This document shows, in pieces, positions 44,393 through 52,742 of a stretch of DNA of 64,000 bases; within the stretch, counting starts at the first letter, position 1, and each line of letters starts with the position of its first letter. The notes beneath the pieces were generated by a model. That model was not told where the DNA came from and ran no database searches. It saw only the letters and a list, made by a program, of their open reading frames with translations. The DNA lies in contig NZ_JAUFPR010000002.1 of the NCBI RefSeq assembly GCF_030409325.1, positions 1,054,001 through 1,118,000 on the forward strand. Reading direction: 5' to 3'. The translations under genes and the position numbers were made by a program. The DNA is from Mucilaginibacter aquaedulcis. GTDB taxonomy: Bacteria > Bacteroidota > Bacteroidia > Sphingobacteriales > Sphingobacteriaceae.

Positions 44393-44755
44393 AAATTTTA
44401 AAAAGTGTGACAAGCCTGCTTAATGCAAACTTCAATTCAATAAATAATGATGAAATAATAATTTGCCCGGATAATGATTTCGCTAAAACGGACCTGAGAA
44501 AAGTATTGTTGATGCGCTACTCTCCTGCCGGTTGACCATGAACCGTAATATGTGTTTTTGGCAGAATGAATTATTAAACAGCATCATTTATTTTTACAAA
44601 TTTACGCTTATTACGATAGATTGCAAAATATGTGATGTAAACTAAGGGTATAGTGCCATCCGATTAAATGATGCCCTTTAACCTAAAAAGCAGGCAAACA
44701 GGCCCTTTTATACAGAAAAACCATGCAGAAAATTCCGCTTACCTACCCTTAAAAA
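44393..44755. other. Intergenic region between TPR and 81-aa genes
   Basis: About 360 nt without a credible ORF. The only signal I see is CAAATTTA at 44597-44604, on the minus strand a -7 box TAAATTTG that may drive the TPR gene. No terminator hairpin is evident for the 81-aa gene just upstream on the minus strand. Confidence 0.4.
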
Positions 44756-45001
44756 TTACGCAGCTATTGCATTTGCCTTAGCGGCTTCTATTAAAAAGTT
44801 GTTTTTTAATTCTTTTTCAGATACAATCACACTGAAATCATCATACTTTATTCCATGCTCTAAGGGGTACAGGGTGTATCCTCTTTTTAAAGCATCGTAT
44901 GTGCCCAGTTCAAAAATTTCGTCTTGTTGTTTTCCTTTTATCTTGGCGCCGCTTACTAACTGATAAGCGTCGAATATGGTTTCAAAATTATTGTTTTTCA
45001 T
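44756..45001 (-). CDS. Small hypothetical protein, last gene of ABC importer operon
   Basis: From ATG 45001 the protein has 81 residues, with an upstream alternative at 45019. It is soluble, with a mixed helix and strand pattern (NNFETIFDAYQLVSGAKIKGKQQDEIFELGTYDALKRGYTLY). I do not recognise the family. It lies 33 nt downstream of the ABC ATPase gene on the same strand, so it is probably co-transcribed with the importer. A helper or regulatory role is only a guess. Confidence 0.55.
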   Translation of the reverse strand: MKNNNFETIFDAYQLVSGAKIKGKQQDEIFELGTYDALKRGYTLYPLEHGIKYDDFSVIVSEKELKNNFLIEAAKANAIAA

Positions 45002-45034
45002 AGGATTATCCCTATACAATTACTTTGCCATTTT

Positions 45035-45784
45035 TTAGCTGAACCAATCGAAAAGGTCATTTTGCTTTAAATCTGACTTTTGTTTGTTGTTCAGATCGCG
45101 CAATACCAATCCTTCGCTCATTTGTATTATTCTTGTGCCATAATTGTATGCATCCTTCAGATTGTGAGTGATCAATATTGCAGTCAGTTTAAAATCAGTT
45201 ATCAGCTTATCGGCGGTACGCATCACTACTTCTGCCGATCGCGGATCAAGAGCTGCGGTAGGCTCATCCAACAGCAATACTTTACAGCTATCCATCACGC
45301 TCATTAGTAGTGTTAAAGCCTGGCGCTGTCCGCCTGATAGTGTACCCATGGGCTGTTCTATCTTATTTTCAAGCCCCATACCCAACGTTTCTATCTTTTC
45401 ACGTACCTGCTGCTTAAATTTATCATTAATACCGATAGATAGTCCTTTGGTTTTTGTACGTATAGATGCCAGTCTGAAATTATCTAAAATATTCAAGTCA
45501 GAAGCGGTACCGCTCATTGGGTTTTGAAAAACGCGGGCTATCCACTGGCTTCGTTTATAATCAGCCAGCTTGCTAACATCATTATTATCAATACTAATGC
45601 TACCAGCATCAGGAAATACACTGCCTGCTACCAAATTAAGCAGCGTGGTTTTACCCGAACCATTTGAGCCCACAATTACCAGGAATTCGCTTTCAGGAAT
45701 ACTAAGAGTTATGCCGTTAACCGCGTTTACCTGGTTAGCCTTACCCTTATTAAAACCCTTATGAACATCGTTAATGGCTATCAT
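45035..45784 (-). CDS. ABC importer ATP-binding protein (TrpZ-like)
   Basis: The 249-residue ATPase has Walker A VGSNGSGKTT (about 37-46), signature LSGGQRQAL (about 149-157), Walker B VLLLDEPTAALD and switch His in LITHNLK. It is grouped with the permease and binding protein overlapping upstream, the arrangement of TrpXYZ-like importers for amino acids or related compounds. It overlaps the permease gene by 4 nt. No tryptophan-specific signal is present in the sequence, so the substrate is open. Confidence 0.9.
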   Translation of the reverse strand: MIAINDVHKGFNKGKANQVNAVNGITLSIPESEFLVIVGSNGSGKTTLLNLVAGSVFPDAGSISIDNNDVSKLADYKRSQWIARVFQNPMSGTASDLNILDNFRLASIRTKTKGLSIGINDKFKQQVREKIETLGMGLENKIEQPMGTLSGGQRQALTLLMSVMDSCKVLLLDEPTAALDPRSAEVVMRTADKLITDFKLTAILITHNLKDAYNYGTRIIQMSEGLVLRDLNNKQKSDLKQNDLFDWFS

Positions 45785-46650
45785 GACGCTTTGAGAGATG
45801 ACAAACGGGGTAAACTAACTATTAGCAATACAAAAGCAGCAGTAACCATTTTAAGCAAGTTGGCGTCGACACCTAAAGCCAATGTAAAGGCTAAAACAAA
45901 CTGAAATATAACAGCCCCGCCTAATACTAATGCCAAAATCACCCATACGCTGGTAATACGAAACCAATTAATAAGCGACTCCGCCACAATCACAGAACCC
46001 AAGCCTACTATCACAATTCCTATGCCCATGCTGATATCGGCAAAACCCTGAAACTGTACTATAAGATACCCGCTGAGTGCTGTCAGCGCGTTGGCTAATG
46101 CTAAACCGGTAATTTTCATCCGGTCGGTATTTACTCCCAGGGCTCTGATCATTGATTCACTGTTGCCGGTTGCCCTCATCGCTATACCAAAATCTGTTTT
46201 AAGGAGATAGCCGATTAAAAAAGTAATGATGATCACAAATACCGACAATATCCAAAAGGTATTTTGATTAGGATCGGCAACTAAATTCAATAGCGAGAAT
46301 AACGATGGTACACTGATCAGCGGTAAATTTGAACGCCCCATAATGGTAAGGTTAACGGAGTACAATGAATATGTAACCAATATACCCGCCAGCAATGCGT
46401 TTATTTTAAGCTTGGTATGGATAAGCCCGGTTAACGCCCCTGCAATACCTCCCGCAATAATTACCGCAGGTAAAATAATATATGGCGACTGATGATGCGT
46501 AAGCAGTACACCTGTAACTACGCCACCCAGGGTGTAACTGCCATCGGTAGTGATATCTGGGATGTTAAATATCTTTATGGAGATATAAATACCCAATGCC
46601 AGTGCCGAAAAGCAAAGTCCCTGTATTAAAGCGGAGAGATAAAAATCCAT
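45781..46650 (-). CDS. ABC importer permease (TrpY-like, branched-chain type)
   Basis: The 289-residue protein has about nine membrane segments and belongs to the branched-chain amino acid/ribose type permease fold: FNIPDITTDGSYTLGGVVTGVLL near the N-terminus, MRATGNSESMIRALGVNTDRMKITGLALANALTALSGYLIVQFQGFADISMGIGIVIVGLGSVIVAE in the middle. The EAA-like loop is the MRATGNSES segment. It overlaps the binding protein gene upstream by 1 nt and the ATPase gene downstream by 4 nt. Confidence 0.9.
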   Translation of the reverse strand: MDFYLSALIQGLCFSALALGIYISIKIFNIPDITTDGSYTLGGVVTGVLLTHHQSPYIILPAVIIAGGIAGALTGLIHTKLKINALLAGILVTYSLYSVNLTIMGRSNLPLISVPSLFSLLNLVADPNQNTFWILSVFVIIITFLIGYLLKTDFGIAMRATGNSESMIRALGVNTDRMKITGLALANALTALSGYLIVQFQGFADISMGIGIVIVGLGSVIVAESLINWFRITSVWVILALVLGGAVIFQFVLAFTLALGVDANLLKMVTAAFVLLIVSLPRLSSLKAS

Positions 46651-47624
46651 TATTTAACAGCCTCGAAATCTGAAGGAATGGTAATGTTATATTTTTTAGC
46701 TACAGCCGGGTTATAAACACGTTTCCTGATCTTTACCATTTCTGGTTTGATGCCATCAGTTTTATGATTTTTAAGATAGTATGCTGCTTGTTCACCCGCC
46801 TGATAACCCCATTGGTAAATATCAGCACCAAAGGCGGCTACTGCTCCACGCTGTACCAAACCGGCTTCACTGGTGAATATGGGCACATTTTTCTGGTTGC
46901 AGCTTTTCAAAATAGTTTCAAAGGAGGCAAAAACAGTATTATCCGGATTGGCAAAAAATGCATCGATATTTTTGTTTAGCAGTGACTGAGTAACCAGCTG
47001 CGCATCGGCTGATGAGTTTAGCGGCAGGGCCTCAATCGTTATGTTTTGTTTTTCGGCCAATGCCTTGATCCGGTTAAGTGCATCAGCCGATTGTGGCTCT
47101 GATTGATTATAGATCATGCCGATAACCAGTTTTGCACCTTTGGGTTTAAGTAGTTTAGGGATGATAGAAAAAGAGGTATCAATATAGTTCAGATCCTCCA
47201 ATGCTCCAAAAAGGTTAGCAGGTGCTTTTCCGTTAGCGTCAACAACTTTCATACGCTCCGGAACCGGTGATACCATGGCAAATACAGGAATGGTTTTAGT
47301 ATTTTGTAATGCCGTTACGGTTGATAAAGTGGTACTGGTAGCCAGCAGATCAACTTTTTCAGATATAAAGTAATTTACTATTTGCGTAAGTGTTGGGATA
47401 TTGCCCTGAGCATTGCGGTATTCTATCTGTACCGTTTTTTTGTCTTCGCTAAAACCTTCTTTTTTTAGCGCGTCGGTAAAACCGGTACGGGCCTGTGCAA
47501 TAGTTACGTCCTCAAAGGCGTCAACAAAACCTACCACAGGTATAGTAGTTGATTTGGTTTTAGGCTTGCACGATACAATAGAAATAAGCAGAAATGCTAC
47601 AGGTAAATATTTAAAAAACTTCAT
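46650..47624 (-). CDS. ABC importer substrate-binding lipoprotein (ABC_sub_bind family)
   Basis: The 324-residue protein has a signal peptide with lipobox VSC (Cys19) and an ABC_sub_bind/TrpX-like fold: VGFVDAFEDVTIAQARTGFTDALKKEGFSEDKKTVQIEYRNAQGN, ATSTTLSTVTALQNTKTIPVFAMVSP, VIGMIYNQSEPQSADALNRIKALAEKQNITIEALP and FTSEAGLVQRGAVAAFGADIYQWGYQAGEQA. It is the first gene of the importer operon. Family members bind tryptophan, tyrosine or similar ligands, or are uncharacterised. Confidence 0.9.
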   Translation of the reverse strand: MKFFKYLPVAFLLISIVSCKPKTKSTTIPVVGFVDAFEDVTIAQARTGFTDALKKEGFSEDKKTVQIEYRNAQGNIPTLTQIVNYFISEKVDLLATSTTLSTVTALQNTKTIPVFAMVSPVPERMKVVDANGKAPANLFGALEDLNYIDTSFSIIPKLLKPKGAKLVIGMIYNQSEPQSADALNRIKALAEKQNITIEALPLNSSADAQLVTQSLLNKNIDAFFANPDNTVFASFETILKSCNQKNVPIFTSEAGLVQRGAVAAFGADIYQWGYQAGEQAAYYLKNHKTDGIKPEMVKIRKRVYNPAVAKKYNITIPSDFEAVK

Positions 47625-47729
47625 TGTACTAAATTATATAAATGCCCCTAAAGGTAACAACACAACTGTAAAAGGTGAAATTAGTTTGACCATATCCCCG
47701 CATTTGGTGATGGCTACCCCAATAGCCCA

Positions 47730-48188
47730 TTATATACCAAGCTCAACCAATTCGGCTAATAAAGCCGCCTGCGCCGGATTAATCTTCACTTTGGCAGTTT
47801 CCATATCAAACCAGTTGGCCCGGTCAATCTCCGGGAAGGATTGCTGCCTGCCCGAGCGCGGGGGCCATTCTATGTCAAAACTATTGCTTTTAATGTTCAG
47901 GTGGTCAATATCTCCAGCTACCGCCCATGCCTGCACGGTTTTGCCGCCTTTTTGTTTAATGGGTGTTAAGGGGATAAATTCGCCATTTATAGCCTGACCG
48001 GTTTCTTCTTCAAATTCACGTTTGGCAGCATTAAGCGGGTCTTCATCTTCCAAAAATTCGCCTTTGGGTACCGACCAGCTACCATCGTCCTTATTTTTAA
48101 AAAACGGACCGCCCGGATGCACAAGGAAAACCTGCAGAACCCCTGTAGTTTTCCTGAATAAAAGTATTCCGGCACTTTGCTTACCCAT
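47730..48188 (-). CDS. Nudix hydrolase
   Basis: The 152-residue protein has an intact Nudix box at residues 43-65 (GEFLEDEDPLNAAKREFEEETGQ), so it should cleave a nucleoside diphosphate derivative with Mg2+ or Mn2+. The N-terminus GKQSAGILLFRKTTGVLQVFLVHPGGPFFKNKDDGSWSVPKG fits the NTP-pyrophosphohydrolase group (MutT or diadenosine-type). It is divergent from the SRPBCC gene with about 85 nt between starts, a shared promoter region. Confidence 0.9.
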   Translation of the reverse strand: MGKQSAGILLFRKTTGVLQVFLVHPGGPFFKNKDDGSWSVPKGEFLEDEDPLNAAKREFEEETGQAINGEFIPLTPIKQKGGKTVQAWAVAGDIDHLNIKSNSFDIEWPPRSGRQQSFPEIDRANWFDMETAKVKINPAQAALLAELVELGI

Positions 48189-48272
48189 AAAGTAAAATTT
48201 AAAACCAAGTTAATAAAAGAGCAATGGATTATTGTTATTTTTATATACCTACACTTTTTAACAGCAAATATC

Positions 48273-48770
48273 ATGACCGACAACCGATGGACAACATTTA
48301 AACTAACTGCGAGTTTTGATACCGATGTTCGCAGTATATATGAGGCATGGGCCACTCCTGCCGGGCTCGAAAGCTGGTTTTTACGCCGGGCCGAGTTTTT
48401 TTCGATTGTGAAGCGGCAGCGCGAGCCCCATGAATTTATCAGTAAGGAAGATACCTACTCCTGGTACTGGCACGGTTACGATGATAATACCGTAGAGGAT
48501 GGCCAGGTATTGGAAAATAACGGCGCCGACCTGATCAAATTCACTTTCTCGGGCAATAGTATTGTTACTGTTGATATTCAAAATAAATACGGCCTTACCA
48601 TTGTTGAGCTTACCCAGGAAAACATCCCTTTGGAAGAAGACCCAACCAAAAATCTATACGTTCAATGCCAGATTGGGTGGACGTTTTATTTAGCCAATCT
48701 GAAATCAGTAATAGAAGGCGGAAAAGACCTACGGAACAAAAGGCTTGATCTATTTACCAGTTTTAAATAG
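48273..48770 (+). CDS. SRPBCC/AHSA1 domain protein
   Basis: From ATG 48273 the protein has 165 residues, in line with AHSA1-type START-fold proteins. It begins NRWTTFKLTASFDTDVRSIYEAWATPAGLESWFLRRAEFFS, the family pattern for the ligand pocket opening, and ends YVQCQIGWTFYLANLKSVIEGGKDLRN. An upstream frame from 48177 would add 32 residues without family similarity and overlap the divergent Nudix gene. The ligand is unknown. Confidence 0.88.
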   Translation: MTDNRWTTFKLTASFDTDVRSIYEAWATPAGLESWFLRRAEFFSIVKRQREPHEFISKEDTYSWYWHGYDDNTVEDGQVLENNGADLIKFTFSGNSIVTVDIQNKYGLTIVELTQENIPLEEDPTKNLYVQCQIGWTFYLANLKSVIEGGKDLRNKRLDLFTSFK

Positions 48771-48989
48771 CCTTCACTATAATTAACTTTTTAAAAATTT
48801 ATTTTAACACTTTTTCGCTCATAAATAGCTCAAAAAATGGTTAAAAAACTCAAAATTGATTTAAAATAACTTTTAACACTTTTTAAGTCGATTTTGATAT
48901 GCTTTTATAACTTTAAAAAGTTACAAACAATTGATTATCAGTAATTTTAATCCGCACAATCAATTTTCAGTAGTTTCCCCATTCAATCA

Positions 48990-49027
48990 CAAAGCCCGGT
49001 TTCCTTATAAAAGGGAACCGGGCTTTG
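48990..49027 (+). terminator. Hairpin, possible terminator
   Basis: CAAAGCCCGGTTTCC pairs with GGGAACCGGGCTTTG (one mismatch). There is only a weak T tract (TTTGG), so termination is uncertain. Confidence 0.55.
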
Positions 49028-49167
49028 GTGTACTACAAATATACCGAAATTTCGGCACATATTTATTCTTTAAGGCTGGGTCGACGCTCATTCCTATCCT
49101 TAAAGAAGGCAACTTGAATAGCCATAAAATTTCATCCTTTGCTGACAAATAACACCCACAATATATT

Positions 49168-49213
49168 TAGCTTTGGATTCACTTAAAACTCCCCCTTTAG
49201 GGGGTTGGGGGGC
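49168..49213 (+). promoter_or_regulatory. ribE promoter and C5/G5 leader hairpin
   Basis: The -7 box TAGCTTTG (49168-49175) predicts a start near 49182. The short leader then contains CCCCC-TTTA-GGGGG (49191-49204) followed by TTGGGGGG, ending 3 nt before the ribE ATG. The hairpin and G tract would cover the ribosome-binding area. Confidence 0.5.
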
Positions 49214-49215
49214 AT

Positions 49216-49800
49216 ATGTTTACAGGAATTATAGAAACATTAGGTAAAATAACCGATCTGCAGCAAGATCAGGGTAATTTACACATCACCGTTCAATCGG
49301 CAATTTCACATGAATTAAAAATAGATCAATCTATTGCGCATAACGGCGTTTGTTTAACCGTGATAGCGGTGGCCGATGGGATGCACGTAGTTACGGCTAT
49401 TGAAGAAACATTGAACAAAACCAGCCTGGGTCACCTGCAGGTTGGCGAACCGGTAAACCTGGAACGCTGCATGCAAATGAATGCACGCCTGGATGGGCAT
49501 ATTGTGCAGGGCCATGTTGACCAAACAGCCGTTTGTACCGCGTTTAAAGAACATGACGGCAGTTGGGAATATACCTTTGAGTACGACACTTCCACAGGTA
49601 ATGTAACTGTAGAAAAAGGTTCTATCTGTGTTAATGGCATCAGCCTTACCGTGGTAAACTCCAGGACAAACAGCTTTTCGGTAGCTATTATCCCCTATAC
49701 TTTTGAACATACCAACCTGCACAACGTGCGTGAGGGCTCGGTTGTAAACCTTGAATTTGATATTATTGGCAAATACGTAGCCCGCTTAATGCAGCGCTAA
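49216..49800 (+). CDS. ribE: Riboflavin synthase, alpha subunit type
   Basis: The enzyme dismutates two 6,7-dimethyl-8-ribityllumazine molecules into riboflavin and a pyrimidine. The 194-residue length is typical. Two lumazine-binding repeats are seen: MFTGIIETLGKITDL...HNGVCLTVIAV (residues 1-55) and DGHIVQGHVDQ...GSICVNGISLTVVN (about 95-145). It is not linked to other rib genes here. The stop overlaps the convergent TPR gene by 4 nt. Confidence 0.97.
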   Translation: MFTGIIETLGKITDLQQDQGNLHITVQSAISHELKIDQSIAHNGVCLTVIAVADGMHVVTAIEETLNKTSLGHLQVGEPVNLERCMQMNARLDGHIVQGHVDQTAVCTAFKEHDGSWEYTFEYDTSTGNVTVEKGSICVNGISLTVVNSRTNSFSVAIIPYTFEHTNLHNVREGSVVNLEFDIIGKYVARLMQR

Positions 49801-50945
49801 CGGGTCAGTTCGCTTAATCTCGATTTAGAATAAGCCATATACTTTTGCTCCTTTACCGGCGGCTTGCTTTGCATATATTTCTTATAGTATTTTAAAGCAA
49901 GCTGTTTGTTTTTCAGGTCGGTATCATAAAGGGAAGCCAGCAAGTAATAAACGATGGGTTTCTCAGCAAACTGTAAACTCTTTTGATAGGCCATCACGGC
50001 TTTCTTGTATTTTTTGCTCACCTCGTAGCTGTCGGCCATTTCGGCATAGTAGTCACTGATGTTACCGGATATACCCTCTGTAATGGCATTATTCAGGTTA
50101 ATAATAGCCATAGGCTGATCTTTAAGTGCTTTATAAGCGAGTGAGGCGACGTAAAAACTGGTTTCCGACTGTTCAAGCCCAGGTATATCGGCAAAGGTTT
50201 CAATGCTGCAGGTATAGTTTTTAATATTGTAGTAAGCCACTCCAAGCTTGGTTAAAACATAGCCCGACCGTACACCCAAATCAATGAGTTTAAGGCAAAT
50301 ATCCCGTGTAGCCATAAACTTATCCTGCGCTGATGTCAGCTTGAGCATGCTTTGCAGCAGTATCACATTTTTGGGGTCTTTGGAAATAGCCCCATTCAGC
50401 ACCCTTTCGGCCACCGGGTATTGTTTTAAGTTCACGTACAGATCGCTTAGGTCTGATGCCACATCGGGGTCGGCAGGGTTTATCTTGTTGGCCTTTTGCA
50501 GATAACCCAGCATAGCGGCTATGTCGGCCTTGTCCTGCGCTATTTTACCCAGCTGTTTGTAAACCAAAAAGTTAGTGCTATCCTGTTTGGCTATCATTTT
50601 ATAATAGGTTTCAGCTTTCTGATTGTTACCCCTCCGCAAATTGATGCCCCCCAAACTGAACAAAACCGAAGTATTAGTTGAATCCACATTGTACAAGCGC
50701 TGATAATATCCCTCTGCATCGGTAAGGCGGCTTGCCATTTGCGATGTGTAAGCCAATTTGGATAGTACCCTGTTGTTGGTTATGGGTTCAGGATATGATT
50801 TTCTGAGATAATCGGCAGCTTCTGCAAATCGTTGGTTTTGATAATAATCCAACAATAGTGAATCGTTTACCGCCGGTGATTGCTGCGCCCTTACTCCTGC
50901 AGATGCGCAAAAAACAAGTAAAAGATATACTGTAAATTCTTTCAT
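49797..50945 (-). CDS. Periplasmic tetratricopeptide repeat protein
   Basis: The 382-residue protein has a signal peptide (FTVYLLLVFCASAGVRAQ) and then about ten TPR-like helical pairs, for example AEGYYQRLYNVDSTNTSVLFSLGGINLRRGNNQKAETYYKMIA and KKAVMAYQKSLQFAEKPIVYYLLASLY. It ends in a Lys-rich tail. It is likely a protein-interaction scaffold in the periplasm. Between the start and the next gene are direct repeats of AACTAATACTTTAGTT at about 50948-50985, a possible operator. Confidence 0.8.
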   Translation of the reverse strand: MKEFTVYLLLVFCASAGVRAQQSPAVNDSLLLDYYQNQRFAEAADYLRKSYPEPITNNRVLSKLAYTSQMASRLTDAEGYYQRLYNVDSTNTSVLFSLGGINLRRGNNQKAETYYKMIAKQDSTNFLVYKQLGKIAQDKADIAAMLGYLQKANKINPADPDVASDLSDLYVNLKQYPVAERVLNGAISKDPKNVILLQSMLKLTSAQDKFMATRDICLKLIDLGVRSGYVLTKLGVAYYNIKNYTCSIETFADIPGLEQSETSFYVASLAYKALKDQPMAIINLNNAITEGISGNISDYYAEMADSYEVSKKYKKAVMAYQKSLQFAEKPIVYYLLASLYDTDLKNKQLALKYYKKYMQSKPPVKEQKYMAYSKSRLSELTR

Positions 50946-51063
50946 TTGAACTAATACTTTAGTTACAACTAAAGTATTAGTTATTTAGATATTATCCAAA
51001 TTCTAAACAATTTTTATTTTTTGAGGTTAATGAGATATACTTTAAATTAAAAAACACAACAAT

Positions 51064-51351
51064 ATGGATAAGTTAAAGAAGTTTGGACTGATGGAGAAAA
51101 TTGTCCATGAATTGGAAGATCTGAGAAACAGTCAGCAGGCTATTATTACCAAACTGGCTAAAATTGAAGTAGACAATATAGAACTGGGCGATAAGAGACT
51201 GGAAAGGGACCTCCCCGACATGCACCAGCGCGTATCTGACAATTTAGACAACATTACCAGCATCCTTGAAGATTTTGCTAAACAAACCGATAGCTTTAGC
51301 GACAACAACAACATTCAGGCACTGAAAGAGCAGGAAGCATTGAAAGGCTAA
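51064..51351 (+). CDS. Small coiled-coil hypothetical protein
   Basis: The 95-residue acidic protein consists almost entirely of helix with heptad patterning (KIVHELEDLRNSQQAIITKLAKIEVDNIELGDKRLERDLPDMHQRVSDNLDNITSILEDF), so it should form a coiled coil. There is no signal peptide or membrane segment. I do not recognise a family. A strong terminator follows 17 nt after the stop, supporting a real monocistronic gene. Confidence 0.6.
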   Translation: MDKLKKFGLMEKIVHELEDLRNSQQAIITKLAKIEVDNIELGDKRLERDLPDMHQRVSDNLDNITSILEDFAKQTDSFSDNNNIQALKEQEALKG

Positions 51352-51368
51352 ATTACAATGCTCCCTAT

Positions 51369-51404
51369 AAAAAAAGCTCCCCGGAATTCGGGGAGCTTTT
51401 TTTT
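51369..51404 (+). terminator. Terminator of the coiled-coil gene
   Basis: AAAAAAGCTCCCCG/CGGGGAGCTTTTTT with loop GAATT and a long T tract. Confidence 0.88.
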
Positions 51405-51450
51405 GTTGAATACAGTAATATCATTCTCAATATGATCAGGAAAGATATAA

Positions 51451-51545
51451 TTTGTCATTGCGAGGAGGAACGACGAAGCAATCGCGAGCTATTTATGATT
51501 ACCATTCATAGTTTGCGATTGCCACGCTACGCACGCAATGACAAT
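51451..51545. repeat. REP-like palindrome, copy A
   Basis: TTGTCATTGCG (51452-51462) pairs with CGCAATGACAA (51534-51544), and inside it GCAATCGC pairs with GCGATTGC. The left arm carries GAGGAGGAACGACGAAGC, the right arm CCACGCTACGCAC. It is the mirror image in orientation of copy B at 54713-54807. Motifs of this TGTCATTGCGAG type are widespread bacterial intergenic repeats. Confidence 0.8.
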
Positions 51546-51560
51546 ATAGTTCAAATTTTC

Positions 51561-51677
51561 AATCTCCGCTACCGCAAGCGTGCCGCTTGTGGCATTTTAA
51601 AAAGCACTTGTTAACCATGGGATACACACAAGCGGAACGCTTGCGGAGCGCAGTCTTCGACAAGCTCAGGCCGACAG
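51561..51677. repeat. Second palindromic repeat (CGCAAGCG type) with REP tail
   Basis: CTCCGCTACCGCAAGCGTGCC...TTGTG (51564-51591) pairs imperfectly with CACAAGCGGAACGCTTGCGGAG (51627-51648). It is followed by CTTCGACAAGCTCAGGCCGACAG, another common repeat unit also present near 59200. Confidence 0.65.
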
Positions 51678-51698
51678 ATCATGGCTTCCCTTTAAAAT

Positions 51699-52715
51699 TT
51701 ACTGATACTGAATATAAATCGGGCTTGGCTTCAAATTCAAGACCTCCTTAGGGGTAAGCATTCGGTGAGGCACGTTCTTGATATCATTTTTATAAAACAG
51801 TTTAAACCCGGTGAATTGCACAGGCTCCTGTGATATAAAATATTGATAGGTGCCTTTTTTCAGGTCGGGGCCACCCCATCCATCCATGTCCATCACAACC
51901 TGCACTTCATTGCGCAGTTTAATATCCCTATAGTTGGTTACCATGCGCTTGGTAAAGCGGTGGATAACAAAAACTTTTGGGGGCAGATTATATTTTTTAA
52001 CCAGGTTGCTTAAATAACCCGTTACATAATTAATATCCTCAGCATCAAAAGTGCCTATGCGTTTGCCGGGTACACTCCCCTCTTTCATCGAAAACTCCGG
52101 GTCGATACCAAAATGTACATTAGGCATGCGCAGATATTTTTCCAACAACGGCAGTTCGGTTTGTACCGTGCTGAAACCAACCTGTATATCTAAAAAAACG
52201 AGGGCGTTGATTTGCTTGGCCATATCAAGCACCTTATCTATCTGGCTAAAGGGCATCCGCAGGTTATGCAAACCATTACGGCCGGCATCAGCTTGCGCGG
52301 TTACACAAATGTAATGCAAAGCTGGAATCACCGGTGTAAGCGTATCTGCAGCTTCCCAAACTTTAACCTCTCCATTCAGCTTAGCCAGCATTTCTTTGGG
52401 TTCATATTGGCCCAATACACCCATGTTTTTGGAATACATATTACCATAATAGGCAACAATACGGTTAAATGGCAAAATAGCACCTGGCAGCGGATAAGCC
52501 TGAGTTTTAACCGGCCACCGGCCAGTTTTATCGCCATTGGCAAGCCGTTTCATCAGCGAATCGTACTGTAGGGTATCTAATGTAGAAGCTGCCGTGCCTT
52601 TAGCTGTAGTATCCCTACCTCCAAAAAACGGACGGGCATTAACCCTGTTAAAACTACCGGTTAAACAAACAGTCGCGACTGTTAACAAGGCTAATACTGC
52701 TGAAATTCTCTTCAA
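51699..52715 (-). CDS. Secreted protein with TIM-barrel-like domain
   Basis: The 338-residue protein has a signal peptide (SAVLALLTVATVCLTGSF, about 1-22) and a linker, then a conserved domain from about residue 80: FNRIVAYYGNMYSKNMGVLG, PALHYICVTAQADAG, LRMPFSQIDKVLDMAKQINALVFLDIQVG, MPNVHFGIDPEFSMKEG and NLPPKVFVIHRFTKRMV. The alternation of strands and helices and the DIQVG and DPEF motifs suggest a hydrolase-type TIM barrel. I know similar domains in actinobacterial lipoproteins, also uncharacterised. Position between the two REP-like copies and 27 nt from hscA. Confidence 0.7.
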   Translation of the reverse strand: MKRISAVLALLTVATVCLTGSFNRVNARPFFGGRDTTAKGTAASTLDTLQYDSLMKRLANGDKTGRWPVKTQAYPLPGAILPFNRIVAYYGNMYSKNMGVLGQYEPKEMLAKLNGEVKVWEAADTLTPVIPALHYICVTAQADAGRNGLHNLRMPFSQIDKVLDMAKQINALVFLDIQVGFSTVQTELPLLEKYLRMPNVHFGIDPEFSMKEGSVPGKRIGTFDAEDINYVTGYLSNLVKKYNLPPKVFVIHRFTKRMVTNYRDIKLRNEVQVVMDMDGWGGPDLKKGTYQYFISQEPVQFTGFKLFYKNDIKNVPHRMLTPKEVLNLKPSPIYIQYQ

Positions 52716-52742
52716 GTTATAAAGTTTAGTTATTGGTGTATA

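Larger units (their letters stand above)
48771..49215. other. Intergenic region between SRPBCC gene and ribE
   Basis: 445 nt. It has a low-complexity A/T stretch with two AACACTTTTT units (48809-48890), a terminator-like hairpin (48990-49027), the ribE promoter and a C/G-rich hairpin just before ribE. I see no FMN riboswitch (RFN element) and no credible gene. Confidence 0.5.

Noticed and set aside
47413..47997. A 194-codon ORF on the plus strand
   Set aside because: It is antisense to both the binding-protein gene and the Nudix gene and crosses their spacer.
48900..49215. FMN riboswitch upstream of ribE
   Set aside because: The conserved RFN helices and junction strings are not visible, and the predicted leader is only about 35 nt.
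51432..51614. A 60-codon ORF
   Set aside because: It lies inside the REP-like palindromes and has no protein-like composition.
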